Below, in pieces: positions 36,090 to 47,524 of a stretch of DNA of 64,000 bases. The notes beneath the pieces are model-generated. The model worked only from the letters and a program-made list of their open reading frames with translations. It did no database searches and was not told the origin of the DNA. The position numbers were made by a program, and so were the translations under genes. Each line of letters starts with the position of its first letter. Within the stretch, counting starts at the first letter, position 1. The DNA is from Euonymus europaeus (lineage: Eukaryota > Streptophyta > Magnoliopsida > Celastrales > Celastraceae): the NCBI GenBank assembly GCA_963580455.1, contig OY756966.1, positions 19,471,001 to 19,535,000 of the forward strand, in the 5' to 3' direction.

Positions 36090-36196
36090 CTACAACTCTG
36101 AGGACGTAGGCGCAATTGGCCGAATCTCGTAAATCTCTCTTGTTTTTCATTTTTCTTACATTGACTTCAATTCGGTCTGCGTTTTATCTCCTAACA
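36090..36196 (+). repeat. Truncated copia-2 3' LTR
   Basis: Matches the end of the 5' LTR (about 22510-22615): both contain the motif GGCGCAATTGGCC or GGCACAGTTGGCC, then TAAATCTCTCTTG and TTCGGTCTGC[G/A]TTTTATCTCC. The copy ends at TAACA, 36196. Confidence 0.8.
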
Positions 36197-37060
36197 CTTT
36201 CTATTACTTGTGTTGATCATACTACGCTTCTACAAATTCAAAAAAAAATGATAGTGTTTCGTCAATTTTGGAGAAAACAAAATGAGAAAATGACGCACAA
36301 TAATAAAATATCATGTGTATATACCTTTCCCTTCTCTAAACTCGAAAAACAAACTAGAGTTGCCCACTGCCCTTCATCTGTATATTTTGGTCTAGTACGA
36401 ATGATTTCTTCCACAATATCATGATTATAGTAGCAATCGGACTTCAAGTTACATTTGTAGTCTCTCCATCTCCTTGCAATTGTTTTCTCCACCCAATAGT
36501 CATAGCAATCACCATAGCGGAATTTACCCTAAATATTATCATGTTATAAATAAGGCATATCATTTGTTTCTCATGCTGAAAAGTTAATAAAGCTATAAAA
36601 ATGTGTATTTTTCACAGCCTTGAAGATCATTTTGCACCATACTAATAAGAAAATTACCTTCGCAACTTTAAGCATCTCTTCAACTTCATCTTTGGTGAAT
36701 TTTCACCAATCATCTTTTGCCAACGAACAAAGCTCACCATTTTTAGCAATACTACCCAAACATTGCCCTAAAAATCCTCCTGCAGCTTTGATTGGTGGTC
36801 CAAGACTATTAAAGGGAGCAACTATTCGTTGATCCGCCGAGAGGCATCACACATAGAAAGATGTGTGTGTCCACGAGTTCGCTTCACACCATGCGTATCT
36901 GTAAATTAAAGAAAGGGTTCACTATTCTTTATACAGGGTTGTCATGGAAATAAACATAAACAAACATCGAACATGTGAATACGTACCAACAGTCTCAACA
37001 ATGCCATCTTGTTACACTTCATTTGCATTCTTTGCATTCTTTGGTTGAGATCCCAAACCA
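36197..37060 (-). pseudogene. CACTA-A Transposase_24 N-terminal exons
   Basis: Minus-strand segments follow the family order: HGVKRTRGHTHLSMCDAS (about 36840-36895), SLGPPIKAAGGFLGQCLG-like plus a DDW motif (about 36690-36815), and ARRWRDYKCNLKSDCYYNHDIVEEIIRTRPKY-TDEGQWATLVCFSSLEKGK (about 36335-36490). The next expected exon (HTTGTKSF) lies at 22469, beyond copia-2, showing that copia-2 inserted into the intron between them. Compared with 48831-49250, about 220 bases including the first exon are deleted near 37045. Confidence 0.8.
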
Positions 37061-39461
37061 TATCGGGTAATCTAGTTGATTTTCCAATCACCATTCATCT
37101 TCATCTACATCTACATCTTCACCATTATAATTATTTAGAACAATAATAGAAGGTTCAATAACTGTCTCTCCATCCACATCTACCCTAACAAGCTCGATTC
37201 CACTAGTATCTTCAAAAATATTATCCACATTTTGAGCATGATATGACGCATTCTCACTATACGTCTCTATCTCATTTTGAGAATCTGTCACCCATATCAA
37301 ATAAGTCCCTAGGCTTGACATGGACTACCACACACCAATCAGGATCCCTAGCATCTTCAACATAATACACCAGTTTAGCTTGTGAAGCAAGAATAAATGG
37401 TTCATGCCTAATATGCTCACCAGTGTGTACTAAATGTTTGAAGTTCACAAGAGTGAACCCAAAGGTGTCATTTTTTAAGCCCGTGCCAATAGTTTTGTCA
37501 ACCCAATCACACTTAAATAAAATAACTTTGAACACACCATAATAATCTAATTCTACTATGTTGTTAATTCTACCGTAATACGTAACATCTCCAACTATAG
37601 GGTTTTGATCTATAACACTAGCATAACTTGTAGTTTGAGCTGTAACTACGACACCACTATTCTGAGTTTTTAAAAACTCTCCGCACCCTTTAGTGCGAAA
37701 TTTGAACCCATTAATACTATAACTGTCAAACTACTTTGCCACAATATTTGGTACTTTTGTAAGCCATTTGAGATCCACTAAGATGTCCTTTCCCATACTT
37801 TGAACCTAACATATAGTAAATTAAATATAGTTAGTTATATAATGTTATCAACATAAGAAAAGAGAAATATATATATGGGAAATAAAACTTACATGAGACC
37901 TAAACCATGAATGAAAAGTCTCATTCACAATATGATCAATTTCATTTGGAGGTGGTCGACGATTTTGATTACGTCTTCTAAGAACTGCTTCGTACTCTTT
38001 GTAATCATCAGTTAATATTTAATTAGCTATTGGCTGCATGCTTATTAATGAATAAAAATAAATATTTTGAGTTACTCACTTTCGAAACTTGTCAACCTCT
38101 TCACAATTGAATAGAACGTATCGATGTGCTTGAATCTTAGAGATCTCATCTAAAATTTCAGTTTTTGCACTACCATTTGGTTGTCCTAATTTAGGAAACA
38201 AGGAAGGCCCTTGAGGTGATTCCAAGTCATCATTATCGTTTAGTCGTCTTGGTCTATTAAATATTGTTTCTATACCATCTAGATATCTAGAACAAAATGT
38301 TAAACACTCGTCCACAATATAGCCTACTACTATAGAGCCCTCGGGATGAGCTCTATTACGTACATAGGACTTTAAGTGGCCAAGATACCTAACAAATAAA
38401 GTGGTTCATAAATTAAAAACTAAAAGTTAACCTCAACAAATGTTGTCAAAACAAATGTGAAATAAAAACATACCTTTCTATAGGGTACATCCACCAATAA
38501 TGTACAGGCCCACCCTTTTTTGCTTCATCTGCTAAATGAATCACTAAATGCACCATCATAGTAAAAAATGACGGAGGAAATATTATCGCCATTTGGCAAA
38601 GTGTGTGTACTATTCAATTTTGTAACTTTTCAAGTTCATCAACTTGAAGTACTTTGGAACATAATTCTTTAAAAAAGAAACACAATTCAATAATAACATA
38701 GCTGACTTGTTGAGGTAATATTGCTTGTATGGCTAAGGGTAGTAGTTGCTCTATAATAATATGATAATCGTGACTTTGAAGACCTGAAATCTTTCGATGT
38801 TTGATATCAACACATCGAGAGATGTTTGATGCAAAGCCATCTGGAACTTTCACGCTCTTTTAAAACTTTACAAACTAAAGTTTTTTCCTCATTCGACAGT
38901 GTGAAACAAGCCAGGGGCAAATATGATCTATTTGACACAAGTAAAAGTTCAGGCCTTATATCTAGATCCCTTAAATCCTCGCGTGCCTTTAAATGATCTT
39001 TTGTTTTTAATGAATCATTTAATAGTGTGCCTAATTGATTATCACACATTTTTCTCTATATGGATTACATCTAAATTATGACGAATAATGTTGTTTTCCT
39101 AATAATGAAGGGTGAAAAAAATGCTTTTTTCCTCCAGTATCGAACATAAGTTTTACTTGTCAATCCACTTTTACTAGGTTATTTTCTTTTTCAACTTAAA
39201 CTAGTTGGTTTCTTTCCTAACACAACATCGAGTTCTTTCACTTGATCTAAAACTAATGATCCAGAGGGTGGAATAGGCATTGGCCTAAGTTCAATCCCTC
39301 CAATGAAAGATCGTGCATCATACCTAAATTTATGAGTTTCTGGTAACCATCGTCTTGATCCTAGGAAAGAATTTTTTTTACTAAATTTAAGACGTCTAGA
39401 ATTAGTGTCAAAAGTACAACAAGGATAGGCGAGTCGTGAGTGGGTGTTCCACCAAGACAAG
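37061..39461 (-). pseudogene. CACTA-A transposase: tnp2 end, DUF4218 and DUF4216 regions
   Basis: Read on the minus strand from 39461: a tnp2 segment (THSRLAYPCCTFDTNSRRLKFSKKNSF, RRWLPETHKFRYDARSF, IPPSGSLVLDQVKEL), QLGTLLNDSLKTKDHLKAREDLRDL, then DUF4218 (SGLQSHDYHIIIEQLLPLAI near 38760, HYWWMYPIERYLG near 38490, IVDECLTFCSRYLDGIETIF near 38300) and DUF4216 (YYGVFKVILFKCDWVD near 37540, ASQAKLVYYVEDARDPDW, VHVKPRDLFDMG). Stops and frameshifts occur in each region. In intact relatives this gene encodes the catalytic transposase. It is severed at 39462 by the LTR that follows, and its N-terminal half is not found beyond it. Confidence 0.85.
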
Positions 39462-40302
39462 TGTAGTGCCCGAAACCTACAATCAAATCTCTCTACCAGC
39501 TCAGCTTTCAATGGGTCCTGGCAATCTTCTGAAATATTCTTCTTTGCTCCAATTCCTGCACACACTTCGAATAAGAAACCGTAAGATCCCAAGGACTGGA
39601 TTTTGGGGGGCCCGGTCGTTGGGGCTCCGATGATCAAGTCAATTCTAAGAGGAAGAACAGACCAACCGTGGTGGAGACCGGGAAAGAGGGAGAGTGTTTG
39701 GGAGTTTAGCTGGCTGAGATGTCAATTTGGTGTGTGTTCTTTAGAGAATGACCATCCTCCTCTCTAGTGGAGGAGGGCTCTTACTTATACTGTTTCCTCT
39801 TACTATTTTTAGTAAGGGGCTTAAGGTCTTTCAACACTGAATTGATAGGCCGACACTGAGGTAACACTTGCTTTATAGAAAGAGTCAGACAAAAAGTAGG
39901 TGTTTGGCCAAAAGAAGTGTGCAAGCATTAAATGGCTACCTGCAGTTTGATAGAGGTGTCAGACTGACTACCTCGGTAAAGTGAATTTACCTCTCAGAGC
40001 TCTGAGCTCCTGGCACTCATTGACAGTCTTTGTCAGGCGAGCTCCGGGTGAGATGAGCTCCAGGTCAGGTGAGCTCCAAACGAGATGAGCATGGAAGAGG
40101 CGCACTCTAATGTCGGCGACTAGGCGAGCCTGTAATCACTTTATTTCTTTGTCGAGCACCATCTCAATCATAAGAGCCTGAACTGGAGCTGGGATTCCAA
40201 GCATCAGATAATATCAAGGCTCACTGGACCTTTGACTAGTCAAATGCTGACTAGGTACAAACTTGACACAGAATTGGGCCTGACCCAATTTTGGTCATTA
40301 CA
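39462..40302 (-). mobile_element. LTR inserted in the CACTA-A tnp2 gene
   Basis: 841 bp with TGTAGTGCCCGAAACC…GGTCATTACA ends. The right edge is followed by a minus-strand polypurine tract (complement of CTTGTCCCCCACTCC, about 40304-40318), so this is the 3' LTR of an element on -. It contains CTCTCTAGTGGAGGAGGG and repeated GAGCTCC(A/G)GG motifs. The second LTR is not in view because the element is truncated at 41452. Confidence 0.7.
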
Positions 40303-40387
40303 GCTTGTCCCCCACTCCTTGAAGTAAGTTTGTTTAGTTTAAGGAGTAGAGTGTAAGTATCCTGCTCATAGGTATAGTTAACAGAGA

Positions 40388-40612
40388 TTCCAAGAGGCGA
40401 GCTGCTTGATTTGAACTGCCAAGAGGCCAGCAAAAGACTGAAGCTGCCCAGCTGTGAGCTTATGGTGAGAAGCTGCCTAGAGGCGAGCAAAGGATAAAAA
40501 CTGCCTAGTGGCGAGCAAAGGATAAAAATAGCCTAGTGGCGATCAAAAGATTGAAGCCGCCTAGTGGCGATCTGTTTGTAATTTGCTGCCAAGAGGCGAG
40601 TTGTTTGTAAAT
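40388..40612. repeat. Imperfect tandem repeat, about 30 bp units
   Basis: About seven units built on GCTGCCTAGTGGCGAGCAAAGG or variants (GCCAAGAGGCGAG, GCCTAGAGGCGAG, GCCTAGTGGCGATC), period 29-34 bp. It sits between the polypurine tract and the Transposase_28-like ORF, in the 3' untranslated zone of the element. Confidence 0.75.
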
Positions 40613-40983
40613 GGTCACACGCCACTCAAAGCTTTCAAATACAATGTACATCTGACAGCTGTAACAGTTATCATTTATTTAAGTCGCACATATTTCCAAG
40701 ACATTAATACCACCATTATTTTCGGGTGACATGCTGCAGCCATTTCGCATCCTGGCCAATGATCACGCCTTGGTTTCTGTAAAAAGTAAAAACTCGAGAA
40801 GAGAACTTAATGATGGTTATTTAAAATAACGTAAAACCCCAGACCAGTACGTTAGCATTTAACTAGCTTATAAATACCGAAATTCAGATTCATTCAAACA
40901 CTTTCAGTTCTGCACACTCGGAGTTTTTAGGTATTCTCCTTGCTTTTTCCTTTCATTCCTTTTCAAGAAACAGGGTTGCATCA

Positions 40984-41451
40984 ATGGCTTCTGAGGGATG
41001 AAATTCCAGTGACTCCCCAACATAGGAGGAGGTGCATATCAATACTTCAGTGGAGCTCAGCCTATTACCTCGCGAGAAGAATCCTTCAAGTAAGTATCGC
41101 GAAGATGACCTTACTTGGCTAAGGAAAGTTTGCCATATACCTTCGTCTGTGGAGATTAAGATCCCGGAGGAAAGGGAAAGGGCAGACAGTGTCATCCCCG
41201 ACCACTCCACGGTGTATCGTATTATGTTCAAAATTGGATTCAGATTTCCCGTCTCCGGACTGTTTGCCCAAGTGCTCCGCCGTTTTAACATCGCCCCAAG
41301 TCAATTACTACCAAACGCCCTGAGGATCATCCTAGGGATTCAGAGCATGGCGGAGAACCTCGACCTGCGATTTGGCTTGGAGGAATTTTGCTCTACTTAT
41401 CAGGTTAAGAGGCATAAAGTGGAAGCTGGGAGGTATTACTTATCTATTGTA
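40984..41451 (+). pseudogene. Transposase_28 ('putative gypsy type transposon') domain ORF, antisense to its element
   Basis: The frame from ATG 40984 has two early stops (40999-41001, 41023-41025). It then runs open through SKYREDDLTWLRKVCHIPSS, RADSVIPDHSTVYRIMFKIGFRFPVSGLFAQVLRRFNIAPSQLLPNALRIILGI and FCSTYQVKRHKVEAGRYYLS. The pattern F+IGFRFPV…LRRFNIAPSQL-PNALR matches the plant Transposase_28 family (PF04195), as I remember it. Its biochemical role is unknown. The flanking LTR and polypurine tract place the element on -, so this + strand ORF is antisense to gag-pol, as in Tat/Retand-type elements with an extra antisense ORF. It is cut by a second LTR at 41452. Confidence 0.65.
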
Positions 41452-44400
41452 CCCCATTTTTGGTTTAAAATTATAAACATAATCTTGGATAAATTTAGGT
41501 TTGGGCCCAATTTAAATTAAAGTTCAAAAAGTTATTATTAATTTAAGCCCAAATAGAGAGTTTTAGTCCAAATGGCTAGGGTTGTTTGACACATTTCTTT
41601 TAAAAATAGCTGGTCCAATAAATCAGTTAAACCCAAAAATTGGCCCAACAATCAGAGTCTGGCCCGAGCTTAAGCCCAATTAACCGGACAGCCCATTTAT
41701 TACTCAATGTCTTGGATAGCCCATTCGCTACCCAAATCTGTTTGAAAGCCCGGCCCGTATATCATTAGCCCTAACGCCTAAAGGAAAGAACAGAGGATGA
41801 AGAAAAGGAAAAAAGAAGAAGCGCCGTTGGCGCTGGCCAAAAAAGGAAAAGAATCAAAGAGGAAAATACAGAGAAGGAGACGCCGGAAAAGAAGGGAAGA
41901 AAGAGAATGAGATAGCTGAAAGTTTAGGAAGAAGAGGTAGCCGAGTGATTTGAGGGATTTTGGAGTGTTGAGGATGAGGTGATTGAGAGGTTAGAAAGGA
42001 AAGGAAATCAGTAGGAAGGGTAGGAGATCCGGGTTGAAAAATGATAAATAGGGGATGCTTCTTCTTTCCGAGGGGATATTTTGGGGAGTTTTCTTCCTTC
42101 TTTTGATTTCGATTTTTCTGAAGGGGGAATTCTGGGTTCTTCATTTCGGTTTTTAGGGAGGGGGAGTTATTCTTTCTTCTTCTTGCTTCTGATTTTTCTG
42201 GAGGAATTTCACTTCGGGTTTTTCTGTTTTCGGATTGATTTCTTTCTAAGGAGTCTTCTTTCTTTTTGGAGTGCTGTCCTTATTTCAGGGTTACAGAAAG
42301 TTCTGGGAAAACTCTTCTTCTGTTTTTCGGGATTGATCTCTAGTGGTGCTTTGGGAGTCTTTAGTTTTTACTACGCCATCTGTCTTTGAAATTTTGGTGC
42401 TTGGGCTTTGTTTTGGAAGCAGGTAATTATGCACAATCGAGTAAGCCAATGTTCTGAGGATGTTCGGATGGTCGGCAAACCACAGGAAGAACATTTGTGA
42501 TCCCTATAATCCCATGATCTATTTTATTTTGTTAGTTCATGTGTTTTGCTTATTAGGAGATTAGTTGATTTTTATTGCTTGATTGATTGGATTCCTGAAA
42601 TCAATTCATCGGTGTTCTTTATTTGGTTCAGCTATATCAAATAATTGGAAGCTTCATTACACGGTATGCACTGTGACATGGTTTTGTGTTGTCAATGGGT
42701 ATGCTTATCATCTGTTTTTGAGTGATGATTTACTGGTTTCCTAAAATGGGGAGATTGATATTTGCGTGAATTTTGCTCCCGGTAATTGTGCTTGATAAAG
42801 ATGGCCTCATGGTTTTGTTGGATTTGTTTATGAAATTTGTTTACCTGATGAATTGTTTTTGATATTGATAATGGTTCAATTGCTCATTCTCTTTGGATTA
42901 TTATTGTGATTTTGGAAGCTCGAAATCTCAGAGTGCACAAAAGAAGAAGGCATTGTGTTGGAGGGGATGTTAGGCTAAGCTTAAACATGGAAATTAACGA
43001 CAAATTGGGCCAGATTTATAATTGGATTACTTGAATTTATTTGGGCCTTTTAGTTGTTTAAATTAAATATGATGAATGGATATGGCAATGGGCCTGCTTG
43101 GATTAATTTGAGATTTAAAAGGAATTGTTTAATGAGCCAATGGATTATATGATTAATATGGGCTTTGGAATTTATGAATATGTTGATTTAAAAATTGCAT
43201 GAAAGTAAAATTCTATGTGACATTCTTGTATGTTCATTGCATCAAAGCAATTGATTATAAGTTTCAGTTATGTTAATTTAATAACATGATTGAAATATTC
43301 AATTGCTAATAAAAAAAGGCAACCGAGGTTGCATGCTATTCATTTTTTTCAACATTATTAACATGCAATTTGAAATGTGTTTCTATGTGAATGCTATTTG
43401 AAATATGGTTATATGTGAATTGAATAATTGATTTGATGATTCTTTGATTTATATGTTAATTATGTGGTTTAATATTTTAATATCTTTGTTTAGGGGATTT
43501 GCGATAATTGATATCGTATAATTTCCAAAAAACTCGGTTCCCAACATTTTATTTTTTTATTTTTATTTTATCCTTGTTTTGGTTTTTATTTTTATTTATC
43601 TACATCATATTTTATTTTATTTTATTTTCGTTTTATTTTTATCTTATTTTATTTCTTCTTTATTTTTGTTTTATTTATTTTTCATATGTATATATGTATA
43701 GATATACTTTTGTTTCATTTTTGTATTATTATTACTATCTTATTTTTATCTTTTATAACTTTATTTATCATTATCTTTTTATATTATTTTATGTTATTTT
43801 TATCTCTATTTTTATTTTGATTTTACTTTTTTATTTATACTTTATTTTTATCTTATTTTTATTTTTATTATATATATAGATATATTTTTACTCTATTTTC
43901 GTATTATTATTATTATTATCTTATTTTATTTTACTAACTTTATTCATTATTATCTTTATGTATTTTATATTATTTTATGTTATTTTTATTTTATCTTTAT
44001 CTCTATTTCTGCTTGTATTTTACGTTATTTTTATTCATTATTATTTTATTCATGATTTATATTTTATTTTACTTTATTTTAAACTTGTGTATTATATAAA
44101 AATTATATTGAAAGTCTTAGCCTACGATGGAATCAACTTGGGGAATGCATTGGATGCATCCTCGAGAAGATTCTTGAGGTGAGAGTGTTTCTTGGGAAAT
44201 TTAACCATTGGATGGAAAAATCTCATGAACCTCAATATTAGACTTTTAATATGGTTTTAATAAATATTTATAAAATTATTTTATTCTATTCTAATATAGG
44301 CTTATATTTTCTTAAATTATTTTATCCTATATAGCTATTGTATTTTTCTAAAGATTATTTTTATCCTATATAATTTTTGTATAATTTATATAATTATCGT

Positions 44401-44645
44401 ACTTTATATACGTCACCATTAATATTTTCGGAAAAATCATTTAATGGGATAATAAAGGTTAAGTTGGCAACTGTTTTTAAAAACAGGCGTTGTGGGGTGC
44501 CTCACAACTTCCCCATACGTAACAAACTCTCTTACCCGTTTTCTGGATTTTCGCAGACCAAACTATTTTTTATGGTGACCAATTGCACCTATTACAATTG
44601 GTGGCGACTCTTATAAAAATTCATTTCGCAAAACCGGTTGAGACA
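41452..44645 (+). mobile_element. Long Tat/Ogre-like gypsy LTR
   Basis: It begins with TTGTACCCCATTTTTGG, a start I recognise from Tat/Ogre LTRs, and ends in GGTTGAGACA just before a tRNA-Arg-type primer site. At about 3.19 kb it is in the range of Ogre LTRs. It contains pyrimidine-rich and T-rich blocks (42090-42400, 43535-44070). The element lies on + and its left LTR interrupts the Transposase_28-like ORF. A second LTR and gag-pol of this family are not found, so it is truncated. Confidence 0.65.
43535..44075. repeat. TTTTAT-type low-complexity tract in the LTR
   Basis: TTTTAT and TTTATT units with interspersed ATATATA. It yields long Phe/Leu/Tyr-rich frames on + (for example 43508-43879), which are artefacts of composition. 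Confidence 0.9.
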
Positions 44646-44647
44646 AC

Positions 44648-44665
44648 TGGCGACTCTGCTTGGGA
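44648..44665 (+). other. Primer-binding site, tRNA-Arg type
   Basis: TGGCGACTCTGCTTGGGA lies two bases after the LTR end. Ogre-type elements use a TGGCGACTC… site complementary to a tRNA-Arg; the assignment is from memory. Confidence 0.65.
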
Positions 44666-45149
44666 CCACTAGTTTTTAAAATATATATATTAAAAAAAAA
44701 CTAGTGAGTTGGCCCTTTTAAATTTAAGTTTTATTATCCCATCATTTGATTTTGTTATTTTTGAATTAAGTATATTTGGTGTTTTATTATTTCTTTGAAT
44801 TTTGTTTGATATATTCCTATTGTTTAAAATGTTATTGATTTGTTTTTATGAGCCTTTTATATTTTGTCCTCACAAATTGAGCATTGTTCCCTTTTATGTG
44901 TCCAACAACTAGGGCTCAAAACCCTTAGGAGAGGATGAAGTAAACGAGACCTTCGAGGGATTCCAATCCCCGTGCAGGCTCGCGAAAAATCCTCACTCAA
45001 CCCACTCCTCTATTAAGGGGGACCCAGGCTATTCCAGCAATGAACACTGGCGGGGGAATAAGTCGAGAGCCTAGACTATCCATAACCAATGACCCTAGGG
45101 TTATAAGACACAGGAAACTATTTCTAACCCTTATTGTGTGGTATATATT
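44666..45149 (+). mobile_element. Leader region of the Tat/Ogre-like element
   Basis: Non-coding sequence after the primer site, with a moderately GC-rich block (about 44905-45120). No gag is recognisable. Confidence 0.4.
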
Positions 45150-45800
45150 ATTGTTGGGCTTGGTTGTACATATGTCGTTTTGTCATTTGTGTTTGTATAT
45201 ACGTTGTTTTGTTGTGTTGTATATATGTATATGAATGTTGTTTTTCTTGTACATAGGTGATTTTATTTGTATAAATAATGCTATATTGTATATGGGTATA
45301 TTATCTTTTCTTCTACATATATGATTTTATTTGTATATACGTGTATGTTGTCTTTCTTGTACATATATGATGTTTTGTTTGTTTTTCTTGTACATATGTG
45401 ATTTTATTTGTATAAATAATGTTTTGTTCTATTGTATATATATGCATGTTGTTTTTCTTGTACATATATGATTCCACCTTGTATGTATATACGATGTTTG
45501 TTTTACTGTATATATACATATGTTGTTCCGTTTGTATATATATGATTCTACCTTACTTGTATATATGAAGTTTTGCTTTATTATATATATAGATACGTTG
45601 TTATCCTTGTATATACATGATTCTACCTTGTTTGTATATATGATGTTTTGCTTCACTGTATATGTATGGTTCTGTTTTTGTACATATGTGAGTTGGTTTT
45701 GATGTACATATGAAGTTTTGATTGTATATACGTGGTTTTGTTTTGCTTGTACATATGTGGTTGTTTTATTTATTGTTTTGTTTGTACATATAGGTTTCAC
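45150..45800. repeat. Minisatellite of TTGTACATAT / TTTTGTTTGTATATA units
   Basis: About 15-20 degenerate units of 35-45 bp alternate CTTGTACATATRTGATT with TTTTGTTTGTATATA-type blocks. The array gives Ile/Tyr/Thr/Lys-rich frames on - (45313-45800) that are repeat artefacts. Confidence 0.8.
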
Positions 45801-46738
45801 GTATTTATCTCAAATACATTAGTTAAAGTTGGACTCGTCTATTTACTCATTTAATTACTCGCATACACTTATATATACATTTCATGCATTATCTTGCATG
45901 TATTAGTTAGATTATACCATGTATATATGTGATATTCATTGTTTCACATGTAAAATAGTTTCCTTGTTTATACGAGACACATAAATTCATAATTAAGTAG
46001 GAATGGGAGTAAGATGTGTACACTAGGTTTTAAATTTTCTTTCCCTTTGAGAATAAAATTGTGCATAACATATACGTTTAAATAGAAATAATTAATAGCA
46101 CTAAAGACTAACATAGAGGTGAAAATTGAGGAAGTAAAATTAAAATATCATGACCACTTATTGGGTTTTCACAAAGAGTAGGACATTACTTCGATTCAAT
46201 AAATTTTTATAGTACGGCATTTGCATGTTCTGACATTATCAACATATCTTTTATAAAATAAAAGTCTTTGTTCAAAATTTTGCATTTGTTTGTCATCATC
46301 TTCTATAATTTCCAAGATTTTAAACCTCAAAAGCATCGTTTAACAAGATTGAATTGGTGATAAATAAAAATAAAAATAAAGAAAGAAAGAAAGATGAATC
46401 CAACGAACTAGATTTTGGTGCACCCATTAACAATATAAAACCAAACTCCGAGATGGAAAATGAATATAAGATATTGTCATAAATAATTCGATGACGAAAT
46501 TGAGAATGGGGTCAATTAATAATGGGAGGTAGTGATCGGTAACAAAGGTGGAGCAGATCTAAGGAATGTTAAATTCTTATGAGAATAATATCAATATATT
46601 ATTAGGGGGCCCAGTCTGAGATTGATTTACATTGTCTCATAATGGTTTTTACTGAAATAGTGCTGAAAAGTTGACTCTAATGGGTTTATGTATGACTTAC
46701 ATGGTATTGAAGAAGAGCTACATATTCATTAAACTTTT
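45801..46738. other. Unclassified AT-rich sequence, no gene seen
   Basis: No coding similarity, LTR or inverted repeat recognised. It includes short GAAA-type runs near 46370-46395. Confidence 0.45.
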
Positions 46739-47160
46739 AGAATATGTTTGGAAGATGTTTTCAAAATTGTTTTTCAAAATTAAAAATTGGATGAAAATTT
46801 ATTTGGGAGTTACAGTTTTAAGAAATGTGTTTCTGAAAAAAATCGAAAACAACTAAATCATGTTTTGGAGAATTTTGAAAATGAATCAATGACATTTTTG
46901 CAAATAAATTGAACTTCATTGTTTACCCCTTCTCTTTTCTCTATCATTTCTCCAAGTTTAATTGATCTACCTTCTGTCATCGTTCATTAGTAGTCCTTGT
47001 CATATAATCAATATTACAAAAACAATAAACCAAATATTATTTATTTATTTATTTATTTATTTTTAAGAAAAAAAACACTTCTTTTATTAAAAAAATTGTT
47101 TTCAGTATACAAAATCATTTTTACTAATTAAAAATGGAAAATAATTTCCAAACACATTCC
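46739..47160. mobile_element. MITE-like element with AGAATATGTTTGGAA/TTCCAAACACATTCC ends
   Basis: The ends are imperfect inverted repeats; similarity continues inward (GTTTTC, AAATTTTTAATT-type blocks). The interior is AT-rich and non-coding and contains a TTTA microsatellite (47039-47066). A target-site duplication was not identified, so the superfamily is open. Confidence 0.5.
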
Positions 47161-47524
47161 TACTACCTTGGTTGCGTTTGAAATCCTTGATCCACACAAA
47201 TGGTTTTGTAGGAAGGAATTTATTTTACTAAAGAAATAATCTCATAGTGGAAGTTTCTTAAATAATTCGAATTTAAATATCAACTTCATTAGGGTATGCC
47301 TCTTGTGTTTTTGTGTGAAATTTTGGCTAAATACAATTTTTACATATTCAAAAACAAACGTAAAAATAATAATAATAATAATAATAATAAAAATAACAAA
47401 AAATAAAATAATAAACAAAAAATAAAAAAAAAATCATCACTCAATTCAGACTGCATGTTCGGACTTTAAATCTTTGAAGGAATGATAGTCATGCGTCCGT
47501 TGAAGTGGCAATCGGTGTCAAAAA
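47161..47524. other. Spacer with an AAT microsatellite (about 47367-47391)
   Basis: AT-rich spacer with no gene. The integrase fragment begins at its right end. Confidence 0.5.

Larger units (their letters stand above)
22470..36196 (+). mobile_element. Copia-2: decayed Ty1/copia retrotransposon nested in CACTA-A, itself carrying two insertions
   Basis: A short 5' LTR (about 22470-22615) ends in GTCTGCATTTTATCTCCTAAC and is followed by a tRNA-iMet-type primer site TGGTATCAGAGG (22619-22630). Gag and pol remnants follow in + order in three blocks (22640-23529, 31139-32534, 35010-36080). A truncated 3' LTR ends in the same motif at 36196. The blocks are separated by the gypsy-type element 23530-31138 and by the CACTA fragment 32535-35010. 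It splits the CACTA-A Transposase_24 gene between 22469 and 36197. A target duplication is not evident. Confidence 0.85.

Noticed and set aside
39462..39637. N-terminal extension of the tnp2 frame beyond 39461
   Set aside because: The translation loses all tnp2 similarity where TGTAGTGCCC begins; it reads into LTR sequence by chance.
43508..44182. Hydrophobic Phe/Leu/Tyr-rich frames suggesting membrane proteins
   Set aside because: Direct translation of TTTTAT low-complexity sequence within an LTR.
45313..45800. Ile/Tyr/Thr/Lys-rich minus-strand repeat protein
   Set aside because: Produced by the TTGTACATAT minisatellite; every frame shows similar repeat peptides.
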